Of a DNA stretch of 7,562 nt, positions 1-5,604 are shown one piece after another. The notes under the pieces are model-generated. The model had not been told where the DNA came from. It did no database searches and saw nothing but the letters and a program-made list of their open reading frames with translations. The DNA is from an uncultured Bacilli bacterium. GTDB lineage: Bacteria > Bacillota_I > Bacilli_A > RF39 > UBA660. Each line of letters opens with the position of its first letter. Position 1 is the first letter of the stretch. The translations under genes were made by a program, and so were the position numbers. The stretch is from the NCBI GenBank assembly GCA_947630585.1, contig CANRIE010000034.1, positions 1 to 7,562 on the forward strand. The letters run 5' to 3'.

Positions 1-96
1 GCCATTTGACATTGAAGAATATAAAAAGTGGTACTCTAATAGGAATAGTTAGAGCAACACTTTAGGCGAGTTGAGGTTTTACTTTTCCAATTCACC
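1..96 (+). mobile_element. Right end of an insertion sequence (partial)
   Basis: Bases 78-96 are the exact reverse complement of 7488-7506 (19 bp, no mismatch). In this orientation the left-hand copy would be a right terminus ending near 96, with the element body to the left. The end of an open reading frame at 2-52 lies just inside it, as expected for a transposase or helper gene stopping a few tens of bases from the terminus. If the element has TG...CA ends, the edge would be at 94 and the last two shared bases would be chance. The family cannot be named from so little sequence. No target-site duplication can be tested because the other end of this copy is outside the window. Confidence 0.5.
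2..52 (+). CDS. C-terminal end of an unidentified protein, possibly IS-encoded (partial)
   Basis: An open frame enters from the left edge and ends at a TAG stop (50-52). The 16 visible residues are PFDIEEYKKWYSNRNS, a charged, aromatic-rich tail. No motif is recognisable. Its position about 45 bases inside the proposed IS right end suggests it is the last part of the element's transposase or accessory protein. This is inferred from position only, and chance coding is possible in a frame this short. Confidence 0.35.
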   Translation, partial: PFDIEEYKKWYSNRNS

Positions 97-100
97 TTTT

Positions 101-116
101 TGTGATTTTTTTCACA
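101..116. promoter_or_regulatory. Perfect Crp/Fnr-type palindrome TGTGA-N6-TCACA
   Basis: TGTGA (101-105) and TCACA (112-116) flank six T residues, giving the exact consensus layout of a Crp/Fnr-family operator. The centre lies about 81 bases upstream of the start site predicted from the promoter at 155-183, close to a position used by class I activators. The T-rich spacer means it could instead be a weak hairpin. No regulator gene is in the window. Confidence 0.3.
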
Positions 117-154
117 TTTACCCATATATAATATGCAAAGTTAAGGAAAATATC

Positions 155-183
155 TTGTCTTAATTTCTAAAAATTGCTATACT
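155..183 (+). promoter_or_regulatory. Promoter of the 207 gene (-35 TTGTCT, extended -10 TGCTATACT)
   Basis: The -35 element TTGTCT (155-160) is separated by 17 bases from the -10 element TATACT (178-183), which has the extended TG at 175-176. The predicted start site is near 190, giving a 5' leader of about 17 bases containing AAGGAG (195-200). Confidence 0.65.
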
Positions 184-206
184 TAATATAAAGTAAGGAG
201 AATCAT

Positions 207-1073
207 ATGAATGACCATTTAGAAAATTTAAAAAATAAATTATTAGAAATATATTCTAACCCTAATCTTACCCCTGACGACTTATATGAATTTCTAATTT
301 GTAAACAATCTACTGAAAATATTTATTCCAAATATAATTTATTACTAAATAACTTATATCTATATTTATATTATAAACATAATCTTTTACAATCTTTAAC
401 TAAAAATACTTTACCTTTTGAAATTACGAGAAATCTCTCTTTTGATTTATTTTGTAATGAACTAGAAAAATATAAATTATATAAATTTGATTCTATTTTT
501 CCTAATGATAATTATTATAATTTAATTACAAGATCTTTAGTAAATCATAATAAAATAATTGAAGATAGTAATTGGAAATTCATTCAGAAAAATGCTTTAG
601 AAAATACTAATGATAACGAAAACTTTGCTTATAAGATTTATTTACCAATTGCTAACCAATCTTTAGAACTTTTTACTATGAAATTTCTAGCTAAATGTCA
701 TAGAGATAAAATAAATTATGATTTTAAAATAAATAATAATGAAGGTCTTACTCGTTCTGATAATGTTGTTATTTATGCAACTTCTAATAATATTAATAAC
801 TATCTTAAAATAATTGGAGAAACTATTAGACAAAACCAAAATATCATAATTAATTATGATTACCAACACCCTCTAGCCTATCCTTATAATAATTATATCT
901 CAATTGCCCCTTATCTTGATTATAACAAGGAATCATTTAGTAGTATTATTTGTAAATATATTTTAAAATCCCGAGAAACTACCTCTTCTTTTGAAGATTT
1001 TTATAATAAGGTTGTTACTTTCTTGAATCAGAATGTTTATAATAATATAGATGATATTAATAAAAAAATTTGA
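207..1073 (+). CDS. Asn/Tyr-rich protein with possible HopA1-like C-terminal domain
   Basis: A 288-residue soluble protein with no signal peptide or membrane helix. ATG 207 follows AAGGAG (195-200) at a six-base spacing. About one residue in six is Asn, and the base composition is more AT-biased than in the trpS and htrA genes nearby. From about residue 142 the pattern resembles what I recall of the HopA1-like (PF17914) domain: a strand beginning YKIYLPI, a helix, a short DFKI strand, the R-S-D-N-VVIY motif (R183, D185), another helix, and a late E-S-F motif (residues 242-244). The first 140 residues match nothing I recognise. HopA1-like domains occur in type III effectors and as partners in some lanthipeptide clusters, but no such cluster is visible, so the role is unknown. 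The TGA stop overlaps the -35 element of the next gene. Confidence 0.8.
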   Translation: MNDHLENLKNKLLEIYSNPNLTPDDLYEFLICKQSTENIYSKYNLLLNNLYLYLYYKHNLLQSLTKNTLPFEITRNLSFDLFCNELEKYKLYKFDSIFPNDNYYNLITRSLVNHNKIIEDSNWKFIQKNALENTNDNENFAYKIYLPIANQSLELFTMKFLAKCHRDKINYDFKINNNEGLTRSDNVVIYATSNNINNYLKIIGETIRQNQNIIINYDYQHPLAYPYNNYISIAPYLDYNKESFSSIICKYILKSRETTSSFEDFYNKVVTFLNQNVYNNIDDINKKI

Positions 1074-1097
1074 ATTTTTAATTAATTGTGCTATACT
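1070..1097 (+). promoter_or_regulatory. Promoter of the 1118 gene (-35 TTGAAT, extended -10 TGCTATACT)
   Basis: TTGAAT (1070-1075) overlaps the stop codon of the upstream gene. A 16-base spacer leads to TATACT (1092-1097), with the extended TG at 1089-1090. The predicted start site near 1104 leaves a leader of about 14 bases. The -10 element lies in the frame that opens at GTG 1088, which argues against that codon as a translation start. Confidence 0.65.
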
Positions 1098-1103
1098 ATA
1101 CGC

Positions 1104-1110
1104 AAGGAGG
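1104..1110 (+). promoter_or_regulatory. Shine-Dalgarno AAGGAGG deciding the 1118 start
   Basis: AAGGAGG lies seven bases before ATG 1118. It lies inside the frame that opens at GTG 1088, so it selects ATG 1118 and not the longer frame. Confidence 0.85.
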
Positions 1111-1117
1111 AAGCAAT

Positions 1118-2017
1118 ATGAAGTTTTTAAAAGGATTAGGTGTATTTATTTTAACATTAGTTTTATTTTTAGCAACAACATCTATCTTAATTTTAATTCC
1201 AATTCGCCATACTGTTAGCAAGGATACTATTAAAGATACAATTACAAGTATTGATATTGAAAAGGTAATTAAAGAAAACCCACAAGTTCAAGAAGATGTT
1301 ACTGAAGCATTTAAACCATTATATGATAAGGCAAGTGAATATGGAATAAGTGAAGATGTTGTTAATAAACTTCTTAATTCAAAAGAAGTTAAAGGAATGA
1401 TGGGAGATTTTACAGGTAATATAGTTGATTATGTTTTAACAGGTAAAAATCAAAAAATTATTTCTAACACGGAAATTGAAAATTTAGTTAGTAATGCTCT
1501 TGATAAAATAGATGAAAGTGGTTTTTATGAATTTAAAGATGATGAAAAAGATAATATCTTAAATACTGTTAAGGAAACTGTTACTAAATATCAAGATTTA
1601 ATTCCTGATACATCAATTTTTGATGAAGCAATTAAAGAAACTCCGGAAATAGAATCTATTTTTAAAGTAACTAAATTTATTTTAAATGATAATATTTTAA
1701 TTTATTTAATTATAGCAATAGTTGTTTCTATTCTTGGTATTCTAGGATTAAAGTTTAAAGAAGGTAAATGGATTAAATCATCAACTATTACAGTTTTAGT
1801 ATCAGCTATGTTAACAACACTAGGAACAATTGCATTATTAATTTTAAAAGATTTAGTATTTGATGACATGTCTTTAGTAACTAATATTATTAATAAATCA
1901 CTTAATTATAGTTTAAGAGTATCACTTACTACTTTAATAGTTATGGTTATTATCTTAATAATATATATAATTGTTCATAAAAATATCTATAAAAGTAAAG
2001 AAGAAGCAACAGAATAA
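1118..2017 (+). CDS. Four-helix membrane protein with large extracytoplasmic domain, unknown function
   Basis: A 299-residue protein. ATG 1118 is chosen because AAGGAGG stands seven bases before it and the promoter -10 lies in the upstream extension. Likely membrane helices are at residues 7-28, 192-212, 221-244 and 268-288. The positive loop between helices 2 and 3 (KFKEGKWIK) and the Lys-containing C-terminus suggest both termini are cytoplasmic. Residues 30-190, predicted to lie outside the cell, are mostly helical, charged and cysteine-free. I recognise no domain or catalytic motif. The gene has its own promoter and is closed by the terminator at 2020-2052, so it is probably a single-gene unit. 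A sensor, envelope-maintenance or transport-accessory role is possible but unsupported. Confidence 0.85.
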   Translation: MKFLKGLGVFILTLVLFLATTSILILIPIRHTVSKDTIKDTITSIDIEKVIKENPQVQEDVTEAFKPLYDKASEYGISEDVVNKLLNSKEVKGMMGDFTGNIVDYVLTGKNQKIISNTEIENLVSNALDKIDESGFYEFKDDEKDNILNTVKETVTKYQDLIPDTSIFDEAIKETPEIESIFKVTKFILNDNILIYLIIAIVVSILGILGLKFKEGKWIKSSTITVLVSAMLTTLGTIALLILKDLVFDDMSLVTNIINKSLNYSLRVSLTTLIVMVIILIIYIIVHKNIYKSKEEATE

Positions 2018-2019
2018 TT

Positions 2020-2052
2020 AAAATCTCAAGTCTTATTTTGAGATTTTTTTTA
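2020..2052 (+). terminator. Intrinsic terminator, possibly bidirectional
   Basis: A 10-bp stem pairs AAAATCTCAA (2020-2029) with TTGAGATTTT (2038-2047) around an eight-base loop and continues into a T run on the plus strand, just after the TAA at 2015-2017. On the minus strand the stem is followed by TTTTAATTATT, so it could also stop transcripts arriving from the trpS side. Its T run borders the -10 element of the next gene. Confidence 0.75.
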
Positions 2053-2058
2053 TATACT
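2053..2058 (+). promoter_or_regulatory. -10 element TATACT of an apparently leaderless gene
   Basis: TATACT ends five bases before ATG 2064, so transcription should begin at or next to the start codon. No convincing -35 is visible at the usual distance because that region falls in the terminator hairpin. No Shine-Dalgarno sequence precedes the ATG. Confidence 0.5.
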
Positions 2059-2063
2059 TTAGT

Positions 2064-2450
2064 ATGAGTAATAATGAAAAACAAATTGAACTTGTAAATG
2101 GTCAGATAATTGGTATTTTTTTATTTATTTTAACTTTGATAGTTTCTATAATCGTTGCTTATAATGAAAAACTTATAAGAGAAAATAAAAGTGGTCTTTT
2201 TTCTAATAAAGACGCACTTAATATATCTTTAATTAATCGAATTATTGTTGTTATTTTAGGTATTTATTTTGTCTATGATGCTTATGAAAGAAGAAGAGTT
2301 AGTAATTCTTATGATGACCCTAGCTCTAATTTACAAATTCTAGCTTCTTGGCTTGCGTTAATTGCATCAGCAATTATTGTTTATATAATTGTTGTAAATT
2401 ATCAAAATAGTAATTTTGACGTATCAGAAATCGAAGAGCCTACTTTATAA
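2064..2450 (+). CDS. Small three-helix membrane protein, unknown function
   Basis: A 128-residue protein with likely membrane helices at residues 14-33, 56-73 and 91-112, a charged loop between helices 1 and 2, the basic YERRR stretch after helix 2, and an acidic C-terminus (SEIEEPTL). ATG 2064 is the only plausible start. The T run of the upstream terminator and a -10 element lie directly before it, with no Shine-Dalgarno site, so it is probably translated from a leaderless mRNA. Its TAA (2448-2450) touches the trpS stop codon on the other strand with no base between and no terminator. No family is recognised. The balanced codon pattern and regular hydrophobic segments support a real gene. 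Confidence 0.75.
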   Translation: MSNNEKQIELVNGQIIGIFLFILTLIVSIIVAYNEKLIRENKSGLFSNKDALNISLINRIIVVILGIYFVYDAYERRRVSNSYDDPSSNLQILASWLALIASAIIVYIIVVNYQNSNFDVSEIEEPTL

Positions 2451-3428
2451 TTATCTTCCAAGTCCCATTCTATTTCTTAAATCTAAATACTTCTTCTTTG
2501 CAATTTCAAGAGTTTTATCTCTTCCCTCATCAAGTATTTTATCTAACTCGTGACTATTAATGATTTCTTGATATCTTTCTTGAATTGGAATTAAAGTTTT
2601 AATAACTAAATCAGCAACTTCGCCTTTAAAAGTTCCATAATTTTGACCTTTAAATTTCTCGATTACTTCTGGAATAGTTAAACCACTTAAAGAGGCATAA
2701 ATATTAATTAAGTTACTAATTCCTGGTTTAGTTTCAGGGTCATACCTTATTTCCATTTCCGAATCAGTTGTTGCTCCCATAATCTTTTTTCTAATTACAT
2801 TTTCTTTATCTAACATGTATATTACTCCTTTTGGGTTTTCGGTTGATTTACTCATTTTCTTAGTCGGGTCAACTAAATCACAGATTTTTGCTCCATCTTT
2901 TGGAATTAAAGGTTCTGGTATTTTAAATATATCACCATATTTTTTATTTACTCTTTCGGCAATATTTCTAGCAAGTTCAACATGTTGTTTTTGGTCTATT
3001 CCAGTTGGTACGAAATCCGCATCATATAATAAGATATCACTTGCCATTAAAACCGGATATGTAAGTAACCCAGCCCCAAAGTTTTGATGTTTCAAACTTT
3101 TATCTTTAAACTGCGTCATCCGCCCTAATTCTCCATATGGTGTTAAGCATTCAAGTAACCATGACATATTCGCGTGATATATATTTTCTGATTGAATAAA
3201 AATCGTATTCTTATCTTTATCAATTCCTGATGCTAAATAAATTGCTATTAAACTTTTAATGTTATTTCTTAATTCTTTTGGGTCCTGTGAAACCGTTATC
3301 GCATGTAAATCAGCAACAAAAATAAATGACTCATATTCATCTTGATATTTTACCATTTGTTTAATTGCTCCTATATAATTTCCAAGAGTTAACTCTCCAC
3401 TTGGTTGTAAACCTGTAAGTATTCTCAT
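2451..3428 (-). CDS. trpS: Tryptophanyl-tRNA synthetase (TrpRS)
   Basis: TrpRS charges tRNA-Trp with tryptophan, using ATP, in the cytoplasm. The 325-residue length is usual for the bacterial enzyme. It has the class I N-terminus GLQPSG followed by TLGN (residues 14-17, the HIGH-type signature), the TGIDQKQH motif that contacts the substrate region, and KMSKS at residues 191-195 in the ATP-binding loop. The start ATG (3428-3426) follows AGGTGA (3435-3440) at a six-base spacing and overlaps the stop of the upstream kinase gene by one base (TAATG), so translation of the two is likely coupled. No T-box or other Trp-responsive leader is visible ahead of the operon. The 3' end abuts the convergent membrane-protein gene without a terminator. 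Confidence 0.97.
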   Translation of the reverse strand: MRILTGLQPSGELTLGNYIGAIKQMVKYQDEYESFIFVADLHAITVSQDPKELRNNIKSLIAIYLASGIDKDKNTIFIQSENIYHANMSWLLECLTPYGELGRMTQFKDKSLKHQNFGAGLLTYPVLMASDILLYDADFVPTGIDQKQHVELARNIAERVNKKYGDIFKIPEPLIPKDGAKICDLVDPTKKMSKSTENPKGVIYMLDKENVIRKKIMGATTDSEMEIRYDPETKPGISNLINIYASLSGLTIPEVIEKFKGQNYGTFKGEVADLVIKTLIPIQERYQEIINSHELDKILDEGRDKTLEIAKKKYLDLRNRMGLGR

Positions 3429-4297
3429 TATTCTTCACCTACCATCTTTCTATAACTATTTTCTAATATTTCATACCGATATTTTAATATATTTTTATAA
3501 AATTCTATTCTTATCTCACTTAAACTTTTTATATTATCAATTAATTTTAAAATATCATCTATCTTAATTTTCTTAAAAATTCTTAATAAGGATTCATTAC
3601 AACCCCTATTTTCTCCACTCTTTATATATGATAAACCATTTATCTTTTTACCATTTTCTTTAAAACAAGAATAACAATTAGCTGCTAAATTTTTAATATC
3701 ACTTTCCGTTAATTTATCAATATCTTTATCTTCTAATAAAGGATTAAGGCATGAACCACAATCATAGACAGGAGAAAATTTAGTATTCATAGTCTTCTTA
3801 TTTACTAAAAAACCAAAATCACCATGATGCCTATTAGTGTTTCCAATTAAACTATCAACAATAAACATATCCCAAAACTTATCTTTTGTATCATTATAAT
3901 CGATTAAATCATTACTATTTTCTAATACTCCCATAATATCACTTATTTCAGTATCAATCTTTTTATGAACATTAATACTTAAAGTTAGATTTAGGGATTC
4001 CAATAGAAAATTATCATCATCTGTAAAATCTAAACAAGCACAAACTATTTTTTCTTTATGATTATAGTTGAATTTTCCAAGTAATACTTTTTGACAAGGT
4101 ATTCCAACTATTTCAAATATTTTACTTCCAATATATTCAGAATAAACATTATTAATATACGAAATCTCTTTATTTTTTTCTCTAACTGGGTCAGGAAATT
4201 TAACTAAATATCTCTTCCCTTCATAAATTAAAGTTTTCTTTTTTTCACTACCTTTATAAGTATTAATTTCTTCAATGCAATTAGTAAAGTCTATCAT
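3428..4297 (-). CDS. HipA/CtkA-family protein kinase-like protein
   Basis: A 289-residue protein. ATG 4297 is chosen because GGTGAG (4306-4301) precedes it and the ATG at 4336 lies upstream of the predicted mRNA start. The N-terminal lobe has YLVKFPDP with the likely nucleotide-binding Lys33, then a SEYIGSKIFEIVGI helix typical of HipA-like folds. The catalytic loop reads LIGNTNRHHGDFGFL (N155 and D160), and SPVYDCGSCL supplies the metal-binding Asp179. In E. coli HipA the equivalent loop is TDGHAKNF, with catalytic Asp and metal-binding Asn, so both identities appear exchanged here. Members of this family phosphorylate Ser/Thr, and HipA and HipT target aminoacyl-tRNA synthetases. No HipB-like antitoxin is adjacent. 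The next gene, coupled by a one-base overlap, is trpS. Whether this copy is active is uncertain. Confidence 0.88.
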   Translation of the reverse strand: MIDFTNCIEEINTYKGSEKKKTLIYEGKRYLVKFPDPVREKNKEISYINNVYSEYIGSKIFEIVGIPCQKVLLGKFNYNHKEKIVCACLDFTDDDNFLLESLNLTLSINVHKKIDTEISDIMGVLENSNDLIDYNDTKDKFWDMFIVDSLIGNTNRHHGDFGFLVNKKTMNTKFSPVYDCGSCLNPLLEDKDIDKLTESDIKNLAANCYSCFKENGKKINGLSYIKSGENRGCNESLLRIFKKIKIDDILKLIDNIKSLSEIRIEFYKNILKYRYEILENSYRKMVGEE

Positions 4298-4300
4298 TAT

Positions 4301-4306
4301 CTCACC
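4301..4306 (-). promoter_or_regulatory. Shine-Dalgarno GGTGAG deciding the kinase start
   Basis: GGTGAG ends three bases before ATG 4297, the spacing expected for the GGTGA part of the anti-Shine-Dalgarno match. The alternative ATG at 4336 has no such site and lies upstream of the predicted transcription start. Confidence 0.75.
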
Positions 4307-4326
4307 ACTTCCTATTAACTTATTTG

Positions 4327-4355
4327 ATATTATCATATTTTTATTTTTTTAACAA
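4327..4355 (-). promoter_or_regulatory. Promoter of the kinase-trpS operon (TTGTTA, 17 bp, TAATAT)
   Basis: On the minus strand the -35 TTGTTA (4355-4350) is followed after 17 bases by the -10 TAATAT (4332-4327). The start site would be near 4320, giving a leader of about 23 bases that includes the Shine-Dalgarno site. The leader is too short to hold a T-box. Confidence 0.6.
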
Positions 4356-4432
4356 GATTTTTTAATATTCCTCTTTGAATTTCATCTATTTTAGCACATA
4401 AATTTATTTTTTCCAATCTTTTTTTATTCATT

Positions 4433-4467
4433 ATATGAAAAAAATTGAAATATTTCATTCAATTTTA
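4433..4467 (-). terminator. Intrinsic terminator after htrA
   Basis: On the minus strand AAAATTGAA (4466-4458) pairs with TTCAATTTT (4449-4441) around an eight-base loop and runs into a T tract. The stem overlaps the htrA stop codon (4467-4465). It would separate the Abi-htrA operon from the kinase-trpS operon. The rest of the gap, 4356-4432, shows no other feature. Confidence 0.65.
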
Positions 4468-5592
4468 ATCTTTGTATTCAGTTAATTTTATCTTAGTTGT
4501 TTGTTCTTTACCATCTCTTAAGTAAGTAATTGTAATTGTATCCCCAACATTATATTTATATAATTCATATCTTAAGTAGGCAACACTATCCGTTTTTTCA
4601 CCATTTAATTTTGTGATAACATCCCCCTTCTTTAAATCAGATTTACTTGCTCCTGAATCTTTGGTAATTTCAACTACTACTACACCTTCGGTTATATCTT
4701 GATCTAGCATAATTCCACTTCGATATAAACTATATGTATCAGTTGTATTAAGCATACTAATTCCAAGCATAGGTCTTACAATGGCTTGTCCTTTTTCTAA
4801 ACTTTCAATATGGCTCATTGCATATTCAATTGGAATTGCAAAGCCCATATTTTCAACTTCGGTTTCAACAAGTTTTAAGGAAATAATTCCAATTACTTCA
4901 CCTTGAGCATTAAGAAGTGGTCCCCCACTATTACCAGGGTTTACAGCCGCATTAGTTTGTAATACTTTCATAACCCAATCGTTATCGCTTGAAATAGTAA
5001 CTGTTACTAACCGATCTTTTCCAGATAAGATTCCATCCGTTACCGTTCCTCGATATTCATATCCTAAAGGCGAACCAATCGTGAAAACTGGGTCTCCAAG
5101 TTTTGATTTTTCACTAGTGCCAATGGCAACTTTATCAATCATATCTTTTTTATCAATCCGAACAACTGCAAGGTCTAAATATTGATCGCTTCCTAATACT
5201 TTCCCATCAATTTCTTTATCATCGCTTCTAATCAAAGTTACTTTACTTGCCCCATCAATTACATGATGATTAGTCATTAAATAGGCATATTTATCATCAC
5301 TTTTATAAACAAAGCCACTTCCTGTTGATTGAACTGTTGTATCATTTTTATAGTTTCTAACCATCATTACTGCATCATAGGCTTTTTCAACGCTTGCTGA
5401 CAATGACCCATCATTAACAATAACGGTGCCACTACAAGCTCTACAAGTACTACTACCACTACTAGTACCAGTATTCACTCCAACTTTTTCAAAAACAGAA
5501 GTATTTAGAGCAATCGCATACATCACTAAACCACCAAGAATAAAAGCAACAAATAAATAAATTACTAAACTTATATTTTTCTTATCTTTCAT
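4465..5592 (-). CDS. htrA: Membrane-anchored HtrA/DegP-family serine protease with one PDZ domain
   Basis: A 375-residue S1C protease for quality control of misfolded proteins outside the membrane. ATG 5592 is preferred over GTG 5601, because that GTG is part of the Shine-Dalgarno GAGGTGA (5604-5598). Residues 7-29 form an uncleaved signal anchor, followed by a Ser/Gly/Thr linker with the unusual TCRACSG (Cys50, Cys53). The catalytic triad is complete: His110 in TNHHV, Asp140 in YLDLAV and Ser222 in GNSGGPL. One PDZ domain occupies about residues 275-370. Length and layout match Gram-positive HtrA proteins. The upstream Abi gene ends inside this gene's Shine-Dalgarno site, so the two are likely co-transcribed and translationally coupled. 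No CssR-type operator or separate promoter is evident. Confidence 0.95.
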   Translation of the reverse strand: MKDKKNISLVIYLFVAFILGGLVMYAIALNTSVFEKVGVNTGTSSGSSTCRACSGTVIVNDGSLSASVEKAYDAVMMVRNYKNDTTVQSTGSGFVYKSDDKYAYLMTNHHVIDGASKVTLIRSDDKEIDGKVLGSDQYLDLAVVRIDKKDMIDKVAIGTSEKSKLGDPVFTIGSPLGYEYRGTVTDGILSGKDRLVTVTISSDNDWVMKVLQTNAAVNPGNSGGPLLNAQGEVIGIISLKLVETEVENMGFAIPIEYAMSHIESLEKGQAIVRPMLGISMLNTTDTYSLYRSGIMLDQDITEGVVVVEITKDSGASKSDLKKGDVITKLNGEKTDSVAYLRYELYKYNVGDTITITYLRDGKEQTTKIKLTEYKD

Positions 5593-5597
5593 CTTAA

Positions 5598-5604
5598 TCA
5601 CCTC
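5598..5604 (-). promoter_or_regulatory. Shine-Dalgarno GAGGTGA of htrA, overlapping the Abi stop codon
   Basis: GAGGTGA lies five bases before ATG 5592. Its first bases are shared with the TGA stop (5605-5603) of the upstream Abi gene. Ribosomes ending on Abi would sit on this site, favouring coupled translation. Confidence 0.85.

Noticed and set aside
687..869. 60-residue minus-strand frame inside the 207 gene
   Set aside because: Low-complexity Ile/Asn-rich shadow of an AT-rich gene, with no ribosome site.
1088..1117. GTG 1088 as the start of the membrane protein
   Set aside because: The ten extra codons are the -10 element and Shine-Dalgarno site. ATG 1118 has ideal spacing and begins a typical signal-like helix.
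2815..3087. 90-residue plus-strand frame antisense to trpS
   Set aside because: It lies wholly within the highly conserved trpS coding region, including KMSKS, and is explained as its shadow.
3428..4297. A HipBA toxin-antitoxin pair
   Set aside because: No helix-turn-helix antitoxin gene precedes or follows the kinase. The neighbours are trpS and the htrA terminator.
4298..4400. T-box or Trp-attenuator leader ahead of the kinase-trpS operon
   Set aside because: The predicted leader is only about 23 bases. I found no T-box sequence, specifier stem or Trp-codon run.
5593..5601. GTG 5601 as the htrA start
   Set aside because: This GTG is part of the GAGGTGA ribosome site. ATG 5592 is spaced correctly from it.
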